A DNA stretch of 64,000 nt, taken from Pseudonocardiaceae bacterium. Its GTDB lineage: Bacteria; Actinomycetota; Actinomycetes; Mycobacteriales; Pseudonocardiaceae. Positions 1-7,028 of the stretch are shown here, piece by piece; the first letter of the stretch is position 1, and each line of letters begins with the position of its first letter. A program made the translations under genes and the position numbers. The notes under the pieces were generated by a model. That model saw nothing but the letters and a program-made list of their open reading frames with translations, was not told where the DNA came from and searched no databases. The DNA lies in assembly GCA_009379845.1 (NCBI GenBank), contig WHSZ01000017.1, forward strand, positions 26,260 through 90,259, read 5' to 3'.

Positions 1-98
1 TACCGGTGCTGCAGGTCCGTGATCTCCTGGACCGACCGCAACTCGTCCACTTGGCGTTCGAGCTCCTTCAGTCTGTCCAGAATGGACTCGTCAGCCAT
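1..98 (-). CDS. SnoaL/NTF2-like protein, N-terminal fragment (runs off window)
   Basis: Only the first 32 codons are inside the window. The start ATG is fixed by a strong GGGAGGAC ribosome site 5-6 nt upstream. The N-terminus is a short charged helix (MADESILDRLKELERQVDEL) followed by an I-T-D-L-Q-H-R motif, which is typical of the opening of SnoaL-like nuclear-transport-factor-2 fold proteins. These are often polyketide cyclases, dehydratases or small ring-opening enzymes. It lies 54 nt downstream of the binding-protein gene on the same strand and is probably co-transcribed with it. The family call rests on the N-terminal pattern only. Confidence 0.6.
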   Translation of the reverse strand, partial: MADESILDRLKELERQVDELRSVQEITDLQHR

Positions 99-152
99 GG
101 ATGTCCTCCCGTCTCCAGGCCGATGCCCGGCGGCACCGAAGCCCTGCCCGGA

Positions 153-1283
153 TCAACCCGCGGTGACGCGCTTGAATATCGGGCCGAACTCGTCCATCTT
201 TTTCCGGAGCAACGCCTGCGCGGGCAGCGGCACGAAGTTCGCTTGCGCCAGTGACGGCCATCCGTGCGGCGAGCTCAGGGATTTGTCCTGGTTCGTGGGG
301 AAGTTGCCCGACTCCAGCGCCATGCGCTGAGCGTCCACCGTGTGCAGGTAGTTCAGCAGGACCTTGGCCGCGTCGGAGGACGGGGCGCCGGCGGCGAGCA
401 TCCACTTCTCCGTGGCGATGACGTTGTTCTCGGGGAAGAAATGCGCGGACACCGGTGCGCCGTCGCGTTGCGCGTGCACGATGGAAGTTGTGGCGGACAA
501 CGGCTGGAAGGGAAACTCGCCGGAGCTGACGGACTGCAGGGCTAGCTGGTCCTGCGCGACGATCTTGGTGTTCTTCCCGACCGCTTCGAGCCATCGGTGG
601 TCGACGACTCCCGCGTTCAGCAGGACGGTCAGCACCGTCATCGTCCCTCCCGGAACCGACGGATCCATGAAGGTGAGCTTTCCCGACCATTCCGGTCCGG
701 CCAGCGCGTCCCAGGACTTCGGCAGTTCGGCCTCCGTCATCCGCTTCGTGTTGTAGGAGGTGCAGAACATCAGTGACCACGGCGAGTAGTACGTGTGGTC
801 GGGGGCGGCGAGCTGGTCCTTGCTGATCCGTCCGTTCGCCCATTCCGGCATGGTGAACGTGACCACCCGGTAGGGCTGGGCGAAACCCTGCTGGGCGTAG
901 CGGTCGGCGTTGGGATTGGAGATCACGTCGGCCACCCGGCGCCCGGACGTCCGTTCCGATTCCAAGGCCGTTTGCAGCTCCGCTCCGGCATACGTCTCCG
1001 GGCTGATCGTCAGACCGGGAAATCGCTTTTCGAAGTCTTTGTAGATGGCGGTGTATTCGTCGTGATGCCCGGCATAGAGGGAGATGTCGGTCTCCCCGGA
1101 CTTGATCGCCGCCTCGTGCATCCGCTCCAGTTCTCGTTCCTGCTCGGCGGTGAGCTTCAGCCGGGCCAGATCCAGTTCTCCGCCGCTGACGGCGCCGGCG
1201 CAACTCGCCAGGAGCACTGACACGACCGCGGCGATGACAAGACAGGCAGCACGACGACCGTGAGATGAGTGGTTCTGTGTCAT
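153..1283 (-). CDS. ABC transporter substrate-binding lipoprotein (Fe3+/polyamine/2-aminoethylphosphonate-type)
   Basis: A 376-residue secreted lipoprotein. The signal peptide has basic residues, a hydrophobic core and a lipobox L-A-S-C with Cys28 as the predicted lipidated residue. The mature part has the order expected of cluster D/family 1 binding proteins: an ISLYAGHHDEYTAIYKDFEK-like first strand, a Y-A-G-A-E-L-Q segment, a W-D-A-L-A-G-P-E-W-S-G-K turn and a D-P-S ligand loop. This pattern is typical of iron(III), thiamine, polyamine or phosphonate importers. No permease or ATPase is adjacent inside the window, so partners must lie beyond the left edge or elsewhere. The start at 1283 is preferred because longer upstream ORFs would bury the signal peptide. 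Confidence 0.85.
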   Translation of the reverse strand: MTQNHSSHGRRAACLVIAAVVSVLLASCAGAVSGGELDLARLKLTAEQERELERMHEAAIKSGETDISLYAGHHDEYTAIYKDFEKRFPGLTISPETYAGAELQTALESERTSGRRVADVISNPNADRYAQQGFAQPYRVVTFTMPEWANGRISKDQLAAPDHTYYSPWSLMFCTSYNTKRMTEAELPKSWDALAGPEWSGKLTFMDPSVPGGTMTVLTVLLNAGVVDHRWLEAVGKNTKIVAQDQLALQSVSSGEFPFQPLSATTSIVHAQRDGAPVSAHFFPENNVIATEKWMLAAGAPSSDAAKVLLNYLHTVDAQRMALESGNFPTNQDKSLSSPHGWPSLAQANFVPLPAQALLRKKMDEFGPIFKRVTAG

Positions 1284-1875
1284 ACGGCGACTCCATTGTC
1301 CTCCGCGGGTCCGTCTCGGGACCCGCGGGCAGCACACCGCACCCGCTGCTGGCCACGTGCGCTGCCGGCGTTGCGTCGACCCGACGCCAGTAAGCCACAC
1401 GGTGCGAATGTAGTCAATAGATATACATAGTTTGGTCGAACGATCATCGCAATTGACCCGCTCTGAGGAGTGGGAGACGGCGTGCGCTTGTTCCCCGTTG
1501 CGAGCTTGCGGACAGTTGACCGCGCACCGGTTCGACTGTCCGTATCCGAGCTATATTCCCAAATTACAAGTTCGCGAGCTCGCTGCCGTCCAGTACGACC
1601 GCGCTGGACGGGCACGATGACTGCCTCGCGGGACACGATTAGCCGCGCGTAGATTATGTTCTATAATTAATCAAGCTCAATACATATTGTCGAGCAGATG
1701 GCCGGGGACGGCGTCCAGGACTCCGCCCGTCGTGTGCGTCGAGGTGCCCTCGGGCACACTTGCCATCGAGTGGGGCACGGCAGAACGGGCTCGAACGCGA
1801 AGGAGATCAGGTGGGGCTGGACACGTTCTGCGCGTTGAAAACCGTACCCGTAGCCGAACAGTCGGAGGGCGTGCA
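1284..1875. promoter_or_regulatory. 592-bp divergent intergenic region with AT-rich islands
   Basis: I see no convincing gene here. Two AT-rich islands stand out from the high-GC background. One (about 1411-1435) lies upstream of the minus-strand binding-protein gene. The other (about 1639-1690) lies upstream of the plus-strand MarR gene. The second contains TTAGCC, 17 bp, then a perfect TATAAT at 1662-1667, a plausible sigma-70-type promoter for the regulator with a leader of about 200 nt. It is followed by the palindrome CAATA-CA-TATTG at 1678-1689, a possible MarR operator. The first island carries a related CAATAGATATAC sequence. Functional assignment is inference. Confidence 0.4.
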
Positions 1876-2478
1876 GTGAGTTCCGTCAACGAAGCAGCAG
1901 TCGATCCGGCGGCTCTCTCCGACCAGGACGAGGAGATGGACATCCTGCCGCCGCCCGGCTCGGTGCACGACCGGTTCCTCCACTTCGTCGACGCGGCTCT
2001 GCACAAGGCAGGCGCCATCGCCGGCGACACCGATCCCATGGTCATCAAGTTGAGCCTGTTGCTACGCAAGGTCGCACAACTGATGAGCGACGACGCGCAC
2101 TGGACGGTGCACCGGCCGGCCGGCTGGACCCAAGCCAGCTACCGGATCTGCTTCGCGCTGTGGGTCTCCGGCCCCCTGCCTCCAAACAAGGTCGCCCAAT
2201 CCACGAACATGAGCCGCGCCAGCATCTCGGCGGGAATGAAGAAGATCTTCGAAGCCGGGCTGATCACCAAAGAACCTTCCAAAGACGATCTTCGTTCCAC
2301 GGTCCTGAAACTGACCGACAAAGGCAAGCACGCGGTCGAAAGCACGTACTTGGCGCACCTCGGGCTGGAGAGCAACTGGTTCGGCCCGCTGACCGATGTC
2401 GAGCGGCGCCTGCTTTTCATGCTCTTGGAGAAGATGTTGTCCGGCGAGGAAGCAGCGATAGCCGACGGCTGGCGGTAG
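1876..2478 (+). CDS. MarR-family transcriptional regulator
   Basis: A 200-residue protein started at GTG 1876, which has GGAGG seven bases upstream; the frame stays open further upstream without a better site. The middle of the protein (about residues 75-150) has the MarR winged helix: an A-Q-S-T-N-M-S-R-A-S-I-S recognition helix, then the wing (D-D-L-R-S-T-V-L-K-L-T-D-K-G) that ends most MarR DNA-binding domains. The N-terminus is acidic and extended. It is transcribed away from the binding-protein operon across a long promoter region, so it may control that operon, itself, or both. The ligand is unknown. Confidence 0.85.
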   Translation: MSSVNEAAVDPAALSDQDEEMDILPPPGSVHDRFLHFVDAALHKAGAIAGDTDPMVIKLSLLLRKVAQLMSDDAHWTVHRPAGWTQASYRICFALWVSGPLPPNKVAQSTNMSRASISAGMKKIFEAGLITKEPSKDDLRSTVLKLTDKGKHAVESTYLAHLGLESNWFGPLTDVERRLLFMLLEKMLSGEEAAIADGWR

Positions 2479-2536
2479 TTCAGCACTCCGCGTGCCCGGG
2501 CAGCCGCACAGGACGGACGTGGGTCGCCGTTGGTGT

Positions 2537-3469
2537 TCAGTCGATCTCGCGGCAAGTGCATGGCGATCGGACGCGAGTCGAGTTGGTCCGGTCTGTCAGC
2601 TTGTCCGCCTTGGCTTGGATGAGTTGGCGGACGAGCAGGGCGGATCGAGAAGGCTGGCTGTCCTGACGCTGGGTCAGGCACAGGGTGACCGGACGCGCGT
2701 CGCCCAAGGGGAGCCAGACAAGATCGGCGATGTCGGCGAAGGTGCCGAACCGGGCGAGGATGCCCAGCCCGGCACCCTGGCCGACCATCACCTTGACGGT
2801 GCGCGCCGACATGGCCTGGACGACGACATCGGGATTGGCCACGTGCCGGTGCAACATCTCCCACATCACGGTGCCGGTTCGCATGGTGACGATGGGCCAC
2901 GTCTCGAGGTCGCGCCAATGGACGTGGTCGCGCCCGGCAAGCGGGTGGTCCGTACGCGCGCAGACCCCGACTGGGGCCGAGACGAGCGGTATCCGGTGCA
3001 GGCCCGTGGCGGCCGGACTCGTCGGCATGGTGATCACTCCGAAGTCCAGTTCACCGTCGCGTACGGCCGCCTCGATATCGGCCGATGCCCCCTCGTGGAC
3101 GGTGAACCGCAGACCGGGATGGTGCTCGCGGAGATGACCGATTACCGGTGCGGTGATCGCCTCCGCGGTCACCGAGACGCCACCGATCTGAACCCGGCCC
3201 CGGTACGCACCGCTCGATTCCATAGCCGATTCGCGCACCGCCTGCTCGGCCGCGACCAGCCGACCCAGCGGCTCGACCAGTGCTTCACCGGCCGGTGTCG
3301 GCCGCACGCCATGCCGGCTGCGGGTAAGCAGGACGACGTCAAGCTCCTCCTCGAGCAGCGCGATCTGCTGGCCGACGGTGGGCTGGCTGGCCCCGCATCG
3401 GGCGGCTGCCGACCGCAACGAGCCGGTCTCGACCGCAGCCAGGAAGTACCTGGCTCTCTCCACTCGCAT
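2537..3469 (-). CDS. LysR-family transcriptional regulator
   Basis: A 310-residue LTTR. The N-terminal winged helix-turn-helix occupies residues 1-60 (A-A-V-E-T-G-S-L-R-S-A-A, then Q-P-T-V-G-Q-Q-I-A-L-L-E), followed by a linker helix. The periplasmic-binding-like effector domain runs from about residue 90 to 300. The gene is divergent from the CoA-transferase gene at 3583 with 113 bp between starts. This is the classic LTTR arrangement and suggests it regulates the CoA-transferase/permease operon. The shared promoter holds a perfect 11-bp inverted repeat described separately. The C-terminal tail is rich in Arg and Thr and a little longer than usual. Confidence 0.9.
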   Translation of the reverse strand: MRVERARYFLAAVETGSLRSAAARCGASQPTVGQQIALLEEELDVVLLTRSRHGVRPTPAGEALVEPLGRLVAAEQAVRESAMESSGAYRGRVQIGGVSVTAEAITAPVIGHLREHHPGLRFTVHEGASADIEAAVRDGELDFGVITMPTSPAATGLHRIPLVSAPVGVCARTDHPLAGRDHVHWRDLETWPIVTMRTGTVMWEMLHRHVANPDVVVQAMSARTVKVMVGQGAGLGILARFGTFADIADLVWLPLGDARPVTLCLTQRQDSQPSRSALLVRQLIQAKADKLTDRTNSTRVRSPCTCREID

Positions 3470-3490
3470 CGCCCCACCTTAAAGGCAAAA

Positions 3491-3574
3491 CCTTTCACCG
3501 GTGAGCTGGAATCCAGTCTTCCCAGCGGATTCGACCGCACGGCATCGTGACGACAGTCTGGCCCCGGTGAAAGG
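3491..3574. promoter_or_regulatory. Inverted repeat in LysR/CoA-transferase promoter
   Basis: CCTTTCACCGG (3491-3501) is matched by its exact reverse complement CCGGTGAAAGG (3564-3574), 62 bp apart. The left copy lies just upstream of the lysR start. The right copy overlaps the ribosome-binding site (GAAAGGA) of the CoA-transferase gene. It could be two operator half-sites bridged by a LysR tetramer, or an RNA stem that hides the ribosome site. Sequence alone does not decide between them. Confidence 0.5.
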
Positions 3575-3582
3575 AAAACGTA

Positions 3583-4770
3583 GTGTCCGACGGCCCGCTC
3601 AGCGGAGTGCGCGTGCTCGATCTGTCGACAATCTTGGCCGGCCCACTGGCGTCCTCGCTGCTCGCCGAGTTCGGCGCCGACGTGATCAAGGTCGAGCATC
3701 CTGCCGGGGGTGATCCTGCGCGGTTCTACCCGCCGCTGACGGACGGGGTGTCGGCTGCCTGGTCGATGCTCGGCCGGGCCAAGCGCAGCGTCACGATCGA
3801 CCTCCACCACCCCCGAGCGGCCGGGCTGGTCGGCCGGCTGGCCACGGGCGCGGACATCGTGGTGACCAACTTCCGCCCGGCGACGCTACGCCGTTTCGGT
3901 GTCGACTTCGATGACCTCCGGGCGTACCGGCCAGACCTCGTGATGGTTCATGTCAGCGCGTTCGGCCGCACCGGCCCCTACGCCGACCGCCCCGGCTTCG
4001 CCCGCGTGGCAGAGGCCTTCGCCGGCCTGACTTACCGCACGGGCGACCCCGAACAGCCACCGGTCTTCGCCGGCTACCCGGTAGCCGATGGGGTCACCGG
4101 CTTCTACGCCGCGTTCGCGGCTCTCCTCGCGTTGCGTCAGCGGGACCGCACCGGCGAGGCCCAGCTGGCTGACATCCCCCTCTACGAGCCGTTGCTGCGG
4201 ATGATGGAGGACTTCGTCGTCGAGTACGGCGCCACAGGCGAAAACCGGGAGCGTCAAGGCAACCAGAACCCGCACATCAGCCCGAACGACTTGTACCGCA
4301 CCCGGGACGGCCGCTGGCTGGCGGTACCCGCATCGACCGAGCAGATGTGGCGGCGGTTGGTCAAGGTCATGGACGCGCCGGACCTCGCCGTGCACGACTC
4401 CATGACCGCAAGGCTGGAACACCGCACGGAGATCGAGGCGCGCGTCGCCGCCTTCGTCGGCGCTCATGATCTGGACCCGCTGATGTCGATGCTGCACGCA
4501 GCCGGGGTGGCCGCCGGGCCGGTGAACTCGGCCGCGGACATCTGCGCCGACCCGCATATCCGCGGTCGCGGCTCGGTAGTGGAAGTACCGGACGCCGGCA
4601 GCGGGCAGACCCGTCTCATGCAGGCTCCGGCGGGCCGCTTCTCCGGCTTCGACGGCACGATCGGCGACAGCGCCCCGGGCGTCGGTGAGCACACCACCGA
4701 AGTACTGCGAGACCTCATCGGGCTAGCCGAACCGGAGATCGACGAGCTGCGCCACCAAGGAGTCGTCTGA
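3583..4770 (+). CDS. Family III (CaiB/BaiF) CoA-transferase
   Basis: A 395-residue class III CoA-transferase starting at GTG with an AAAGGA ribosome site. The fold signature is clear: G-V-R-V-L-D-L-S near the N-terminus, G-A-D-V-I-K-V-E-H-P-A-G-G-D-P around residue 35, and the catalytic Asp in the P-V-A-D-G stretch at residue 169, the same position as in formyl-CoA transferase. Such enzymes move CoA between carboxylic acids through an aspartyl-CoA thioester. It is followed 18 nt later by a dicarboxylate permease, so the likely job is activation of an imported di- or hydroxy-acid. The exact acid cannot be read from the sequence. Confidence 0.9.
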   Translation: MSDGPLSGVRVLDLSTILAGPLASSLLAEFGADVIKVEHPAGGDPARFYPPLTDGVSAAWSMLGRAKRSVTIDLHHPRAAGLVGRLATGADIVVTNFRPATLRRFGVDFDDLRAYRPDLVMVHVSAFGRTGPYADRPGFARVAEAFAGLTYRTGDPEQPPVFAGYPVADGVTGFYAAFAALLALRQRDRTGEAQLADIPLYEPLLRMMEDFVVEYGATGENRERQGNQNPHISPNDLYRTRDGRWLAVPASTEQMWRRLVKVMDAPDLAVHDSMTARLEHRTEIEARVAAFVGAHDLDPLMSMLHAAGVAAGPVNSAADICADPHIRGRGSVVEVPDAGSGQTRLMQAPAGRFSGFDGTIGDSAPGVGEHTTEVLRDLIGLAEPEIDELRHQGVV

Positions 4771-4788
4771 CGAGAAAGGGCTGTGCTC

Positions 4789-6156
4789 ATGACTATGGCA
4801 GTCGTGTCGATCATCGTCCTGGTCGCACTCTTCGCCGCGACCCTGATACCCGGATTCGACCTTGGGCTGGCCGCGCTAGCCGCGGCATTCTTCCTCGGTC
4901 TCGCCGCGGGTGTGCCGGCGGACGAGGTAACCGGGTTCTTCCCTGCCGACTTCTTCGTGCTCATCGTCGGCGTGACCGCCCTGTTCGGCGCGGCCTACCT
5001 CAACGGCACCCTCGACTGGCTGCTCGACCTGTTGCTACGGCTGGTCGGCGGCCGCCTGGTGCTCGTCGCGCTGGTCCCGTTCGTCGTCGGCGCGGCGCTA
5101 ACCGCCCTCGGCACACTGCCCGCGGCCGCGACCGCGATCGTCGCCCCGATCGCCCTCGGCCTCGCCGCGCGATACCGGATCTCACCACTGGTGGCCGCCG
5201 TCCTCGGCATCACCGGAATCATCAGCGGGTTGCTCTCGCCGCTTGCCGTCTACGGCGTTACCGCCCGGGAACTGAGCACCAAGCTCGGCATTGGCCTGCC
5301 CGGTTCGGCATCGGTCGCCTTCCTGCTCGGTGGGTTGCTCACCGGGCTGGTCGTCTCGGCCGCGTGCCTGTTCATCGGCACGCGGATTGGTGCCGTTCCA
5401 CGTGGCCGGGTCAGCACCCCGGACGGCAATGCGGGACCGGACGGCAGTGCGGGACCGGACGGCAATGCCGGACCAGACGGCGGCCTGCCGGCTTCACCGG
5501 TGGCGCCGGACATCTCCGGCGCCACCGGAAGTGCTCAGACAAAGACCGCACTCACCGCGGCACCGGTGGCAACGCCTAGAGCCCGCACCCTCACGGTCGT
5601 CTGCCTGCTCGCCGTGGTCGTCCTTTCGGTCGGCTTCGAGATGAACGTCGGCTACCTCGGCCTGACCGCGGCTTTGATCCTGCAACTGACGCTCCGGCTC
5701 CAGCCAGGCGCGATCGTGTCACGGATCCCGTGGGGCGTCGTCCTGCTGATCGGCGGCCTGCTGACCTATGTCGGCCTGATGCAGCATCTGGGCGCATTCG
5801 AGCGAATCAGCGACCTGCTCCAGGTCCATGGATCGCCGGCACTGAGCCTGCTGGTGCTGTGCTACCTCGCCGGTATCACTTCTTTCGCGGCCAGCTCTAT
5901 CGCGGTCTTCGTGACCGTCATGCCACTGCTGCCACCGCTGGTAGCCGACGGTGTCTCCCCGGTCGGTGGCGTACTCGCGCTCGCCCTCGCCTCCGTACTG
6001 GTCGACATCAACCCGCTGGGCATCACCGGAGGTCTGATCCTCGGCGCCGCCGAACCGTCAGCGCGACCCCGCTTGTTCCGCCAGCTGCTCACCTACGGAA
6101 TAGCCTCGATCGTCGTGGCGCCCTTCCTCACCTGGCTCGCCTTCGGCTGGTGGTAA
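4789..6156 (+). CDS. MatC-like/SLC13-type dicarboxylate permease
   Basis: An integral membrane protein of 455 residues built as two hydrophobic halves of about five to six helices each. The N-terminal half resembles the MatC_N dicarboxylate-carrier domain (opening IPGFDLGLAALAAAFFLG, later re-entrant G-T-L-P-A-A-A-T-A). The halves are joined by a soluble loop of roughly 70 residues containing Gly-X-Y repeats. Three in-frame starts lie within 12 nt (GTG 4783, ATG 4789, ATG 4795); 4789 best fits the GAAAGG ribosome site. Coupling to the CoA-transferase suggests uptake of its acid substrate, perhaps a malonate-like dicarboxylate. Confidence 0.8.
   Translation: MTMAVVSIIVLVALFAATLIPGFDLGLAALAAAFFLGLAAGVPADEVTGFFPADFFVLIVGVTALFGAAYLNGTLDWLLDLLLRLVGGRLVLVALVPFVVGAALTALGTLPAAATAIVAPIALGLAARYRISPLVAAVLGITGIISGLLSPLAVYGVTARELSTKLGIGLPGSASVAFLLGGLLTGLVVSAACLFIGTRIGAVPRGRVSTPDGNAGPDGSAGPDGNAGPDGGLPASPVAPDISGATGSAQTKTALTAAPVATPRARTLTVVCLLAVVVLSVGFEMNVGYLGLTAALILQLTLRLQPGAIVSRIPWGVVLLIGGLLTYVGLMQHLGAFERISDLLQVHGSPALSLLVLCYLAGITSFAASSIAVFVTVMPLLPPLVADGVSPVGGVLALALASVLVDINPLGITGGLILGAAEPSARPRLFRQLLTYGIASIVVAPFLTWLAFGWW
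5422..5484 (+). repeat. 18-bp tandem repeat encoding a collagen-like loop
   Basis: Three full copies of an 18-bp unit (GACGGCAATGCGGGACCG with one or two changes) and half of a fourth lie in the middle of the permease gene. They encode D-G-[NS]-A-G-P repeats, which read as seven consecutive Gly-X-Y triplets (G-N-A, G-P-D, G-S-A, G-P-D...). The repeat falls in the hydrophilic loop between the two membrane halves. Copy number may vary between strains. Confidence 0.85.
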
Positions 6157-6192
6157 GCGCACCGCCGGTAGGGTTGACGTGCGACCAGAACA

Positions 6193-6207
6193 GCGGGCTC
6201 AGCCCGC
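6193..6207. terminator. Short GC hairpin between convergent genes
   Basis: GCGGGCT-C-AGCCCGC is a perfect inverted repeat at the 3' ends of the convergent permease and gntR genes, overlapping the gntR stop codon. With a realistic loop it forms a 6-bp stem. There is no T-tract on either side, so it would be a weak or non-canonical terminator. Confidence 0.3.
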
Positions 6208-6912
6208 GTCGGCCCTCCACGCGGCGCGCTTCGAGGCCACGCTGTCCTCGGTAGCCGCGGTACGGAGTGCGTCGCCGAGAGCGGCGGCGGCGGCGTTGTG
6301 GATGTGCTGGCGCCACAGGGCACTCGCATTGTCGGCGTCGCGTTCCATGATCTTCGCGACGACTTGCTTGATTTCCTCGATGCTCTCGCGCGGCCTACCG
6401 TGGTGCGAGAGCGAGCGGGCGCGGAGTTGGGCGAGCCGGCCGTGCAGCAACAGTGCCTGGTTGTGCAGAACGTCGTTGCCGGCGCCCGAGTAGAGCACAT
6501 CGTAGAACTCGTTCTTCATCTCGAGCATCTTGGAGACGTCGCCCGCTTCGTGCGCCGCTTCGACCTTTGCTGTCGCCTCGGTCAGCTTCGCCGAGTCCTC
6601 GTTGGTGGCGTGTTCGACGAACAGACGTACGGCGAAGCACTCCAGGGCCTCCCGTACCTCGTAGATGGCACGTGCTTCCTGGTCCGTAAGCCGCGCCACG
6701 GTCGGGCCTTTGTGCGGGGGGATAACCAGGAACCCTTCCGCTTCGAGTTGCCGGCACGCCTCGCGGATCGTGTTCCGCGAGACGTCGAGCTGCTCGCAAA
6801 GCTCTCGTTCTACCAGCCGCTGGCCAGGGGCGAGAGCGCCGCTGATGATCTCGGCCCTGATGGCTTCCACAGCCTGGGCACGCACTGGAGCGACGACTCG
6901 GGTGACCTTCAC
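6199..6912 (-). CDS. GntR-family regulator, FCD subfamily
   Basis: A 237-residue repressor-type protein. The N-terminal winged helix (residues about 10-75) shows the GntR signature: I-I-S-G-A-L-A-P-G-Q-R-L, then E-L-C-E-Q-L-D-V-S-R-N-T-I-R-E-A. An all-helical FCD ligand domain (about 85-215) follows, with the E-V-R-E-A-L-E and N-x-x-F-Y-D metal/carboxylate-binding helices. FCD regulators usually sense small carboxylic acids. It is divergent from the aldehyde dehydrogenase gene, and a strong palindrome (6941-6982) lies between the two starts, so it probably controls the plus-strand catabolic operon. Confidence 0.9.
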   Translation of the reverse strand: MKVTRVVAPVRAQAVEAIRAEIISGALAPGQRLVERELCEQLDVSRNTIREACRQLEAEGFLVIPPHKGPTVARLTDQEARAIYEVREALECFAVRLFVEHATNEDSAKLTEATAKVEAAHEAGDVSKMLEMKNEFYDVLYSGAGNDVLHNQALLLHGRLAQLRARSLSHHGRPRESIEEIKQVVAKIMERDADNASALWRQHIHNAAAAALGDALRTAATEDSVASKRAAWRADAG

Positions 6913-6940
6913 CGGACCAGCTTAGCAACCTAATGGCCTA

Positions 6941-6982
6941 TTGTCCCATTGTTGGTCACCCTATTGACCGATTGTGGGACAA
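6941..6982. promoter_or_regulatory. Probable GntR operator: nested inverted repeat
   Basis: TTGTCCCA (6941-6948) and TGGGACAA (6975-6982) form perfect outer arms. TTGGTCA (6952-6958) and TGACCGA (6965-6971) form inner arms of the same dyad. The 42-bp element sits between the divergent gntR and aldehyde dehydrogenase genes. Binding by the adjacent GntR/FCD protein is inference from position. Confidence 0.65.
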
Positions 6983-7028
6983 AGTTCTACAGTCCGATCC
7001 GACTGCTGGTCGGTACGGGAGGGCAGGT

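Noticed and set aside
91..1398. Alternative minus-strand frame of 435 codons over the first binding protein
   Set aside because: Composition is Arg-rich and shows no signal peptide or fold, while the overlapping frame has a lipobox and binding-protein motifs.
2492..3550. Plus-strand ORF of about 352 codons
   Set aside because: Antisense to the lysR gene; no domain; the lysR HTH reads cleanly on the other strand.
5422..5484. 18-bp repeat as a CRISPR or integration site
   Set aside because: Units are adjacent without spacers, stay in frame and encode a regular Gly-X-Y loop.
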